Source: Bacteroidetes bacterium UBA4408
GTDB lineage: Bacteria; Bacteroidota; Bacteroidia; UBA4408
DNA length: 5,353 nt
Direction of reading: 5' to 3'
Assembly: GCA_002389785.1 (NCBI GenBank)
Contig: DGQS01000197.1
Span: forward strand, 1 to 5,353
Shown here: in pieces, positions 1-5,353 of the stretch
Layout of the letters: each line of letters opens with the position of its first letter
How positions within the stretch are numbered: the stretch's first letter is position 1
The notes under the pieces: model-generated
What the model saw: the letters and a program-made list of their open reading frames with translations, nothing else
Databases searched by the model: none
What the model was told of the DNA's origin: nothing
Translations under genes and position numbers: made by a program

Positions 1-485
1 TGATGTTTGGTCATATTGAAACGCTTGAAGAGCGGTTTGAACATTTGGTTTGGTTGCGCGAAGTACAACACGAAAAACCAACAGATGCCAAGGGATTTCT
101 GGCCTTTATCCCATGGCCATTTCAGGATGATGGAACCCTATTGCGTCGGCATAAAGGTATTCGCAATACAACAAGTGGTGATGAATATATTCGAATGATT
201 GCTTTAAGTCGCATGATGCTTCCAAATGTTGTAAATATACAAGCTTCTTGGCTGACGGTTGGGAAACAAGTTGCCCAATTGTGTTTGCATGCTGGAGCCA
301 ATGATTTTGGATCGATAATGATTGAAGAAAATGTTGTTTCGGTAGCAGGAGCACCACATCGATTTACATCAAAAGGTATTCAAGAAGCCATTGTTGAAGC
401 CGGTTTTGAACCACAATTACGCAATCAACAATACGAGTATAGATCAATTCCTACAACAATGGAACAACAAATTATTAATTATTAG
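1..485 (+). CDS. mqnC: Cyclic dehypoxanthinyl futalosine synthase, C-terminal part (5' end outside window)
   Basis: MqnC is a cytoplasmic radical-SAM enzyme that cyclises dehypoxanthine futalosine in the futalosine route to menaquinone. About 160 residues are visible, against roughly 360-380 for the family, so slightly more than half the gene lies upstream. The frame is open to base 1: the first two bases, TG, complete a codon before Met-Phe-Gly-His-Ile-Glu-Thr, matching the family's MM(F/Y)GH(V/I)ET stretch, so the ATG at 3 is internal and not the start. The best identifiers are NIQASWLTVGKQ at about residues 78-89, then GANDFGS and IEENVVS at about 98-113. These distinguish it from the related aminofutalosine synthase MqnE. 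The C-terminal GFEPQLRN stretch (about 133-140) is also typical. The CxxxCxxC iron-sulfur motif would be in the missing N-terminal half. The stop is TAG at 483-485. No obvious terminator follows before the next gene, 54 bases on. Confidence 0.9.
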   Translation, partial: MFGHIETLEERFEHLVWLREVQHEKPTDAKGFLAFIPWPFQDDGTLLRRHKGIRNTTSGDEYIRMIALSRMMLPNVVNIQASWLTVGKQVAQLCLHAGANDFGSIMIEENVVSVAGAPHRFTSKGIQEAIVEAGFEPQLRNQQYEYRSIPTTMEQQIINY

Positions 486-508
486 CATCTATACGTTTAA
501 ATAATCCG

Positions 509-516
509 TATCTTAG
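509..516 (+). promoter_or_regulatory. Weak candidate bacteroidete -7 element (TATCTTAG)
   Basis: TATCTTAG matches the Bacteroidota -7 consensus TAnnTTTG at all but one fixed position. It lies 23 bases before the GTG start at 540, which would leave a short leader. No good TTTG -33 element sits at the usual distance; the nearest similar tetramer is TTAG at 482-485, overlapping the mqnC stop codon, with a long 23-base spacer. The downstream gene may instead be read through from mqnC. Confidence 0.3.
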
Positions 517-539
517 TAATCTGCTTAAGCCAAAAATTT

Positions 540-3203
540 GTGAATAAGTTTCTTTTATTTTTAGTTGCATTCCTTGGATTCCAAACGGTACTTTTTGCTA
601 CGCATAACCGAGCCGGCGAGATTACTTTTCGCCGTATTTATAATTCAAGCAATCCGAATTCTTTTAAATACGAAGCAACCGTTATTACCTATACCCGATT
701 ACCTGCGAATCAAATACCGGATCGATGTGAATTAGAAATTGTTTGGGGGGATGGAACCTTAGATACAATTCCGCGAGTGAACGGGGTATCATCCAGCTCT
801 TGTGCCCATTCAGGAGAAGTAGTGGCTGCAGACATTAAAAAAAATATATATGTAGGAGTGCATACCTATGCGGGACCGTCTTGCTTTACCATTTCGGTAA
901 CCGATCCCAACAGAAACGCAAGTGTTATTAATATACCAAACTCTACAAATGTTTCATTTTATATTGAATCACAACTTTGCATCAATCCATTTTTGGGTTT
1001 TAATAATACTTCTCCTGTTTTATTAAATCCTCCTATTGACAATGCATGCACCTGCAAAAAATTTGTTCACAATCCCGGGGCTTTTGATGCAGATGGAGAT
1101 AGTCTATCTTACGAATTAATTGATTGTAAAGATGCTGGTGGGAATGCTATTTTCGGGTATACCTTGCCACCCGGAGTTACCATTAATGCACTCAGCGGTG
1201 ATATGGTTTGGCAATGCCCCAATCCAATTGGCGAATTTAATTTTGCTATTTTAATCAAAGAATGGCGACAAGGAAGTTTAATAGGTTCGGTTGAGCGCGA
1301 CTTGCAAGTAACTGTTGTTGGGGGTTGTCAAAACGATCCACCAGTAATTGCTGCTTTAAAAGATACTTGTGTTGTTGCTGGTACAACAATAGCTTTTCCT
1401 GTTACAGCAACCGATCCAAATTTGAATGACGTTGTTACATTAACTTCTACCGGTGGAGTATATTTATTAAGTTCTAGTTCCGCAAATTTCCCACAAGGTA
1501 CGCAAGGAAACACAATGGTTACAGCAACTTTTAGTTGGCAAACCAACTGTTCACATGTTCGCCTTCAACCTTATCAAGTTTTGTTTAAAGCTGAAGACAA
1601 TGACAATTCAACCCCGTTAGTTGATATCAAAACTGTAAACCTAACAGTAATTGCGCCTGCACCACAAAATTTAATTGCTTCACCCATTGGTACTTCTATA
1701 CAATTAAACTGGCAACAGGAAATATGCAGCAATGCAATTGGATATAAAATTTACCGAAAAAATAGTCCTTCCGGGTTTGTACCTTCCAATTGCATTACAG
1801 GAATTCCCGCTTTTACTGGATTTATTGAAATTGCTACCGTTACTGGAATAACATCAACTAGTTTTACCGATTCAAATAATGGCAATGGTTTGATAAATGG
1901 CTTGGATTATTGTTATATGATTTACGCTTATTTTGCCGACGGTTCTAAAAGTTATGCATCCAATGAAATATGTGTGCAACTCAATAAAGATGCTCCTGTA
2001 ATTACCCATGTAGATGTAGTTGAAACTAGCAGTAACAATGGAAAGATTCAGGTGATTTGGTCGAAACCAACTGAAATAGACACAATCGCCTTTCCCGGAC
2101 CTTATTTTTACAAAGTTTTCAGAGCCACTAACGGCAATTTCCAGTTACAACATTCAACCCAGCTTGCCCTGGGATTAAATGATACAACTTTTTTAGATGC
2201 TGTAGGTTTAAATACGCTTGAACAAGCTTATACTTATAAAATTGAAGTATACTCGACTATCCCAACTACTACCTTTATCAGCAACTCAAGCAAAGCATCC
2301 TCCGTTTTTTTAACTTTAGTTCCAAATGACAATCAACTTCAGTTAAACTGGCAATCTACTGTTCCTTGGCACGACAGTTTATTTGTAATTTATAAACAGA
2401 ATGAATTAGTGCCTACACAGTATGATTCCATTGGAACAATCATCGGTTACACTTTTACCGATACCGGTTTAATTAATGGTCATACTTATTGTTATAAAAT
2501 AAAAGCTATAGGAACTTATTCAACTCCTGGTTTAGTATCACCACTTATTAACTTTTCGCAGATTGCGTGTGGAGTTCCACAAGATAAAACTGCTCCATGT
2601 GCCCCGGGTAATTTTGAAATTTCAACCAATTGCGATCTGATACAAAATACACTTTCTTGGAACAATCCGAATAATAGTTGTGCAGACGATGTGGTAGCTT
2701 ATAAAATTTATTATACACCTATTTTGGATGAGGCTTTGAGTTTTCTTCAGTTGATAAACGATGCAAATGAGTTAAGCTTTTCGCACAACAACAATGGGGT
2801 TTCTATTGCAGGTTGCTATGCAATTGCGGCTGTTGATTCATTTGGAAATGAAGGCCCGATGAGCGATTCGGTTTGTATTGACAATTGCCCAAATTACGAA
2901 CTACCAAATATTGTAACCATAGACGATGATGGTAAAAATGATTTTTTTGTACCCTTCCCATATAAATATGTAGAAAGTATTAATCTTGATATTTACAACC
3001 GTTGGGGTCAACTAGTGTTTCATACCGAAGATCCAAAAATTGGATGGGATGGAACCAATCAAAAGTCAAAACAATTAGTCCCTGATGGGGTATATTATTA
3101 CGTATGTGAAGTAAACGAAATTCGTTTAACAGGAATTGAACCTCGCACAATAAAAGGATTCTTGCACGTATTTACCAGCCATCAAAAAAACGGCTCAAAA
3201 TAA
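540..3203 (+). CDS. Secreted multidomain adhesin-like protein with PKD-like, cadherin/Ig-like and FN3-like domains and a T9SS C-terminal domain
   Basis: This is an 887-residue exported protein. Residues 1-20 are a signal peptide (short MNK head, hydrophobic FLLFLVAFLGF, likely cleavage after VLFA). Domains in order: a PKD-like region at about 21-120 (WGDGT near 69-73, later TYAGPS and SVTDPN); a cadherin/Ig-like region at about 135-260 (DADGDSLSYEL, then a LSGDMVW turn and IKEWRQG); another beta domain at about 264-372 (TATDPNLND, AEDNDN); four FN3-like domains at about 373-480, 484-591, 592-682 and 686-782; and a CHU_C/gliding-motility type C-terminal domain at about 787-880 (DDDGKNDFF, IYNRWGQLVF, GWDG, PDGVYYYVCEV). 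By family knowledge that last domain sends proteins through the type IX secretion system. There are 24 cysteines, an even number that would allow disulfides outside the cell. The start is GTG at 540; it puts the signal peptide right at the N-terminus, and the next in-frame Met is not until residue 222. The ligand is unknown; a surface or adhesion role is inferred. No catalytic domain is recognisable. Confidence 0.88.
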   Translation: MNKFLLFLVAFLGFQTVLFATHNRAGEITFRRIYNSSNPNSFKYEATVITYTRLPANQIPDRCELEIVWGDGTLDTIPRVNGVSSSSCAHSGEVVAADIKKNIYVGVHTYAGPSCFTISVTDPNRNASVINIPNSTNVSFYIESQLCINPFLGFNNTSPVLLNPPIDNACTCKKFVHNPGAFDADGDSLSYELIDCKDAGGNAIFGYTLPPGVTINALSGDMVWQCPNPIGEFNFAILIKEWRQGSLIGSVERDLQVTVVGGCQNDPPVIAALKDTCVVAGTTIAFPVTATDPNLNDVVTLTSTGGVYLLSSSSANFPQGTQGNTMVTATFSWQTNCSHVRLQPYQVLFKAEDNDNSTPLVDIKTVNLTVIAPAPQNLIASPIGTSIQLNWQQEICSNAIGYKIYRKNSPSGFVPSNCITGIPAFTGFIEIATVTGITSTSFTDSNNGNGLINGLDYCYMIYAYFADGSKSYASNEICVQLNKDAPVITHVDVVETSSNNGKIQVIWSKPTEIDTIAFPGPYFYKVFRATNGNFQLQHSTQLALGLNDTTFLDAVGLNTLEQAYTYKIEVYSTIPTTTFISNSSKASSVFLTLVPNDNQLQLNWQSTVPWHDSLFVIYKQNELVPTQYDSIGTIIGYTFTDTGLINGHTYCYKIKAIGTYSTPGLVSPLINFSQIACGVPQDKTAPCAPGNFEISTNCDLIQNTLSWNNPNNSCADDVVAYKIYYTPILDEALSFLQLINDANELSFSHNNNGVSIAGCYAIAAVDSFGNEGPMSDSVCIDNCPNYELPNIVTIDDDGKNDFFVPFPYKYVESINLDIYNRWGQLVFHTEDPKIGWDGTNQKSKQLVPDGVYYYVCEVNEIRLTGIEPRTIKGFLHVFTSHQKNGSK
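1656..2885 (+). other. Run of four fibronectin-III-like domains in the 887-residue surface protein
   Basis: Four successive beta-sandwich units of about 90-110 residues each show the FN3 pattern: an early Leu-x-W strand (IQLNW, IQVIW, LQLNW, TLSW), a Tyr-rich middle strand (YKIYR, YKVFR, FVIYK, YKIYY) and a late Tyr strand. Units 1 and 3 are most alike: both have FTD, then GLING followed by a (D/T)YCY strand. Unit 4 is Cys-rich and ends just before the T9SS domain. Boundaries were placed by eye and could be off by ten residues or more. Such tandem domains usually act as spacers or binding modules in bacterial surface proteins. Confidence 0.65.
2898..3179 (+). other. T9SS type-B / gliding-motility-associated C-terminal domain (CHU_C-like)
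   Basis: Residues of about 787-880 carry the hallmark order of this domain: an opening Pro-Asn followed by an Asp-rich DGKND turn, an IxxYNRWGQLVF strand, GWDGT, and PDGVYYYV close to the C-terminus. The domain is known to target Bacteroidota proteins for outer-membrane translocation and surface attachment by the type IX system. The usual opening is close to P-N-V-F-T-P-N-G-D-G-x-N-D; here it reads P-N-I-V-T-I-D-D-D-G-K-N-D, so the Pro-Asn-Gly part is replaced. A short polar tail ending in NGSK follows the last strand. Confidence 0.85.
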
Positions 3204-3209
3204 TCTTTC

Positions 3210-3809
3210 ATGTTTACCGGAATTATTGAGTGCTTAGGCAAAGTCATCGCCATAAACCAAGAAAATAACAATACCCACTTTACTGTGGAAGCTCCTTTTG
3301 TTTCAGAACTTAAAGTTGATCAAAGTATTGCGCATAACGGTGTTTGCCTCACGGTTACCTCACTGACTGAAAAAAGCTACACAGTTACAGCAATTCATGA
3401 AACATTGCTAAAAACAAATTTAGGAGGTTTAACCTTGGGCGATTCAATTAATTTAGAGCGATGCATGCTTTTAAATGGAAGACTGGATGGCCACATTGTG
3501 CAGGGACATGTAGATCAAACGGCTGTATGTACGAGCATTACTAATCAGAATGGTAGTTGGTTAATTACATTTGAACATATTCATACTGCAAATTGCATAA
3601 CGGTTGAAAAAGGAAGTATTACAGTTAATGGAGTTAGCTTGACGGTTGTAAACTCAAAGCCGGGAGAATTTTCAGTTGCAATAATCCCCTATACATATAG
3701 TCATACAAGTTTTCAATTTTTAAAAGTAGGAGATTCTGTAAATTTAGAATTCGATATTATCGGAAAATATGTAGCAAAATTGGCTCAGCTGCAACTTCTA
3801 ACTAACTAG
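3210..3809 (+). CDS. ribE: Riboflavin synthase, alpha chain
   Basis: This cytoplasmic enzyme dismutates two 6,7-dimethyl-8-ribityllumazine molecules into riboflavin and the ribitylamino-pyrimidine, the last step of riboflavin synthesis. At 199 residues it is full length for the family. It begins with the invariant MFTGIIE and shows the internal duplication of two lumazine-binding domains, about 1-97 and 98-187. Visible hallmarks are SIAHNGVCLTV (39-49; Ser39 and Cys46 align with E. coli Ser41 and Cys48), LDGHIVQGH (92-100; His95 and His100), GSITVNGVSLTV (135-146) and NLEFD (178-182). Asn140 stands where E. coli has Asp143. The ATG start follows the stop of the surface-protein gene by 6 bases, with no Shine-Dalgarno, no own promoter and no room for an FMN riboswitch, so it is probably co-transcribed with that gene. 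The gene is also called ribC or ribE depending on species. The stop is TAG at 3807-3809. Confidence 0.96.
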   Translation: MFTGIIECLGKVIAINQENNNTHFTVEAPFVSELKVDQSIAHNGVCLTVTSLTEKSYTVTAIHETLLKTNLGGLTLGDSINLERCMLLNGRLDGHIVQGHVDQTAVCTSITNQNGSWLITFEHIHTANCITVEKGSITVNGVSLTVVNSKPGEFSVAIIPYTYSHTSFQFLKVGDSVNLEFDIIGKYVAKLAQLQLLTN

Positions 3810-3856
3810 TCCAAGTACCTTACCATTCATCAATCAATTTTTCTTGCTCATAGTAA

Positions 3857-3895
3857 GTTTGTCCTTATTTGAATAGATTATTCAATCTTTCAAAC
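3857..3895 (+). terminator. AT-rich two-step hairpin downstream of ribE, possible weak terminator
   Basis: TTGAATA (3869-3875) and TATTCAA (3879-3885) form a perfect 7-bp stem around a GAT loop. A second pair, GTTTG (3857-3861) with CAAAC (3891-3895), could close an outer stem across an asymmetric internal loop. It lies 47 bases after the ribE stop, a reasonable place for transcription to end. There is no T-tract beyond TCTTT just after the inner stem, and the inner stem has a single G-C pair, so it would be weak. The inverted repeat could equally be a protein-binding site. Confidence 0.3.
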
Positions 3896-3992
3896 CAAAT
3901 AACTCGTATTGTTGAATAAATTGTTGATACAAAAATATTCGTTCTTTATTTGATACCTAAACATTGTGCATTTTTAAACCATGCTAATTTAG

Positions 3993-4023
3993 TTTGACCT
4001 TGCGATGAAATAAACTAACTTTG
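3993..4023 (+). promoter_or_regulatory. Bacteroidete-type promoter for the second surface-protein gene
   Basis: TTTG at 3993-3996 and TAACTTTG at 4016-4023 match the Bacteroidota -33 (TTTG) and -7 (TAnnTTTG) elements exactly, with a 19-base spacer, the usual distance for the phylum's primary sigma factor. Transcription would start a few bases after 4023 and leave a leader of roughly 15-20 bases before the ATG at 4047. The leader has no Shine-Dalgarno; GAAAAG directly abuts the start codon, in keeping with the phylum's A-rich, SD-independent initiation. Confidence 0.8.
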
Positions 4024-4046
4024 ATTAGCTTTTTGAACACGAAAAG

Positions 4047-5353
4047 ATGAAAGCAAAACTACACCTCTTACTACTTACACTGTTTTTAAGTCTTCCATTC
4101 TTCGCCCATTCTACACATATTGTTGGCGGCTCATTAACGTATATACACAACGGAGGATCTAATTATACAGTAACCCTAAAACTGTATCGCGATTGCGGTC
4201 CAGGAACAGTTCAGCTCCCTAATTCAGTTACCATTTCAGTCCTTGGTTACAATGGTGCTGCTTTCAGCCCTAGCCGCGATATTACTATTCCTTTAAGTAC
4301 GATAACACCGGTTCCCAGTAATCTTGATACTTGTGCAACTCCTCCCAATCCAATGCCTTGTACCCAAGAAGGGCTATATACTATTACAGTTAATAACCTT
4401 CCTCCTAATCCGGGTGGTTATCATTTGTATTTTCAGGTGGTTGCCCGCAATTTGAGTTTAACTAATGTCAATGCTTCTGGTAATAATGTTGGAGAAAGTT
4501 TCTATGCATATATTCCAGGGCCTCCTGTTTTATGGGGTGAAGATTTTGCATTAGCTAACGGAACAACGGTTGACAACGGAACTACCGCATGGAGTACTAC
4601 TGCAGGCGCCATTGCTCCAACTACTGCGAGTGTTAATAATAATTTGTTTCAACTTACCGGAGATGATGATGGACAACAAACCTGGACATCGCAAGTTATT
4701 CCAATCGCTGCCTTTTTAGGCGGAGTAAATTTAAGTGTTGATTTATCTGAAAATGGTACTTTAGATGTAAATGATTCGATATTTGTTTACTACCGTATAA
4801 ATGGTGGACCATTAACACTATTTTCAACGAATGGATTTATAGCCGATGATTTTGCAAATGCAGTTGCTACACAGAGCGGATTAGTTGGCGCTACAGTACA
4901 AATTATTATTCGGGTACATTATGACTTGAATTCACCCAATACGGAAATTTATAGATTCGACAATGTGTTGGTGAGCGGCACAACTTTTACCGACAACAGC
5001 AACCCTACTTTTACCCTCTTTCCACCATTATTTTTGTGTGTTGGAGAGCCATTTACTTTTGATCATTCAGCTACCGATTTAAACGGAGATTCGCTTTCCT
5101 ATGCATTTTATACCCCGTTTAATGGCGATAACGGTCCGGGTGCGTTAGACCCTACCTTTCCAAATAACACAGCTACCTTTCAACCGGTAACTTTTTTGGG
5201 TGGATTTTCAGCCACAAATCCCTTAGGAGGAACTCCCCTAACTTTAAATTCAACCAGCGGTTTACTAAGTGGAACACCTTCGGCCCTCGGCCAATATGTA
5301 GTTGGTATTTTAGTAAAGGAATATAGAAATGGTGTATACATTAGTTCAACGTA
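4047..5353 (+). CDS. Secreted surface protein with an inserted beta-rich domain, N-terminal 435 residues (3' end outside window)
   Basis: The frame from ATG 4047 stays open to the window end, giving 435 codons plus two bases. Residues 1-22 are a signal peptide (KAK head, LHLLLLTLFLSLPFF core, cleavage near FFA-HS). The mature start THIVGGSLTY is typical of a large Bacteroidota family whose members often end in a gliding-motility/T9SS C-terminal domain. A first beta domain covers about 23-157 (LKLYRDCG, later SFYAYIPGP). A domain of about 160-312 then resembles a LamG/MAM-like jelly roll (LTGDDDGQQTW, SVDLSENGTLD, FVYYRINGG, YRFDNVLVSG). From about 317 the cadherin/Ig-like module resumes (SATDLNGDSLSYAF, then SGLLSGTP and ILVKEYRNG). 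It resembles the 887-residue protein in N-terminus and cadherin-like module. The function is unknown; surface or adhesion is inferred. A T9SS C-terminal domain is expected downstream but not visible. Confidence 0.85.
   Translation, partial: MKAKLHLLLLTLFLSLPFFAHSTHIVGGSLTYIHNGGSNYTVTLKLYRDCGPGTVQLPNSVTISVLGYNGAAFSPSRDITIPLSTITPVPSNLDTCATPPNPMPCTQEGLYTITVNNLPPNPGGYHLYFQVVARNLSLTNVNASGNNVGESFYAYIPGPPVLWGEDFALANGTTVDNGTTAWSTTAGAIAPTTASVNNNLFQLTGDDDGQQTWTSQVIPIAAFLGGVNLSVDLSENGTLDVNDSIFVYYRINGGPLTLFSTNGFIADDFANAVATQSGLVGATVQIIIRVHYDLNSPNTEIYRFDNVLVSGTTFTDNSNPTFTLFPPLFLCVGEPFTFDHSATDLNGDSLSYAFYTPFNGDNGPGALDPTFPNNTATFQPVTFLGGFSATNPLGGTPLTLNSTSGLLSGTPSALGQYVVGILVKEYRNGVYISST
4524..4982 (+). other. 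Beta-rich domain inserted between conserved modules of the second surface protein
   Basis: Residues of about 160-312 separate the SFYAYIPGP strand from the NSNPTFTLFPP stretch. In the 887-residue protein the equivalent elements (SFYIES, then NNTSPVLLNPP) are only about a dozen residues apart, so about 150 residues are extra here. The segment has no cysteine, opens with ALANGTTVDNGTTAW, and ends with a YRFDNVLVSG strand, a pattern seen in jelly-roll domains of LamG/MAM type. The fold assignment rests on this pattern only. Confidence 0.5.

Larger units (their letters stand above)
3810..4046. other. Intergenic region between ribE and the second surface-protein gene
   Basis: These 237 AT-rich bases hold no plausible coding frame. 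They contain the hairpin at 3857-3895, a close direct repeat of ATTGTTGA (3908-3915 and 3920-3927), a second pair of TTGATAC copies (3924-3930 and 3950-3956), and the promoter at 3993-4023. No tRNA, riboswitch or small RNA is recognisable. The short repeats are within what low-complexity AT-rich sequence gives by chance. Confidence 0.7.

Noticed and set aside
7..198. 63-codon + strand open frame inside mqnC
   Set aside because: It overlaps the well-supported mqnC frame throughout and shows no family features; it is a shadow frame.
106..357. 83-codon - strand open frame opposite mqnC
   Set aside because: It is antisense to conserved mqnC coding sequence, with no recognisable motif or promoter.
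491..511. ATACG...CGTAT inverted repeat between mqnC and the surface gene
   Set aside because: A 5-bp arm with an 11-base loop is expected by chance and overlaps the weak promoter candidate.
837..844. A8 tract early in the surface-protein gene (also G6 at 745-750) as a phase-variation switch
   Set aside because: The tracts are short and explained by Lys-Lys-Asn and Trp-Gly codons; the frame is intact, and A-runs of this length are common in AT-rich genomes.
1328..1546. 72-codon - strand open frame opposite the 887-residue protein
   Set aside because: It lies wholly antisense within a beta-rich domain of the real gene and shows no independent support.
3204..3209. FMN riboswitch before ribE
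   Set aside because: Only 6 bases separate ribE from the preceding stop codon, and no RFN-type conserved elements are visible nearby.
3908..3956. Short direct repeats (ATTGTTGA and TTGATAC pairs) as operator or CRISPR-like repeats
   Set aside because: There are only two copies of each, 7-8 bases long, in low-complexity AT-rich sequence, with no regular unit.

Overview
The window looks like a chromosomal fragment of an AT-rich member of the Bacteroidota. Three things point there. Two large surface proteins belong to bacteroidete families, and one of them ends in a gliding-motility-associated/type IX secretion (T9SS) C-terminal domain. A textbook bacteroidete promoter (TTTG-N19-TAACTTTG) lies in front of the last gene. 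No start codon has a Shine-Dalgarno sequence ahead of it. The futalosine-pathway gene at the left edge fits the environmental Bacteroidota that make menaquinone by that route. The sequence does not allow a genus call.

Layout, all genes on the + strand: (1) 1-485, the C-terminal part of mqnC, a radical-SAM enzyme of menaquinone synthesis, cut by the window start. (2) A 54-base gap with a weak promoter candidate. (3) 540-3203, an 887-residue secreted multidomain protein with signal peptide, PKD-like and cadherin/Ig-like domains, four fibronectin-III-like domains and a T9SS C-terminal domain. (4) Six bases later, 3210-3809, ribE, riboflavin synthase alpha chain, complete. (5) 3810-4046, an intergenic region with an AT-rich hairpin and a strong bacteroidete promoter. 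(6) 4047 to the window end, a second secreted protein with no stop codon in the window (435 residues visible). It shares its overall plan with the 887-residue protein but carries an extra beta-rich domain in the middle.

The genes do not form one pathway. MqnC and RibE are cytoplasmic cofactor enzymes (menaquinone and flavin). The two large proteins are exported and probably sit on or leave the cell surface. ribE probably depends on readthrough from the adhesin-like gene, since only 6 bases separate them. The last gene starts its own transcription unit.

I found no mobile element, CRISPR array, RNA gene, defence system or clear new system. The most interesting points are the paralogous surface proteins flanking ribE, the domain inserted into the second one, and the altered T9SS C-terminal motif in the first.
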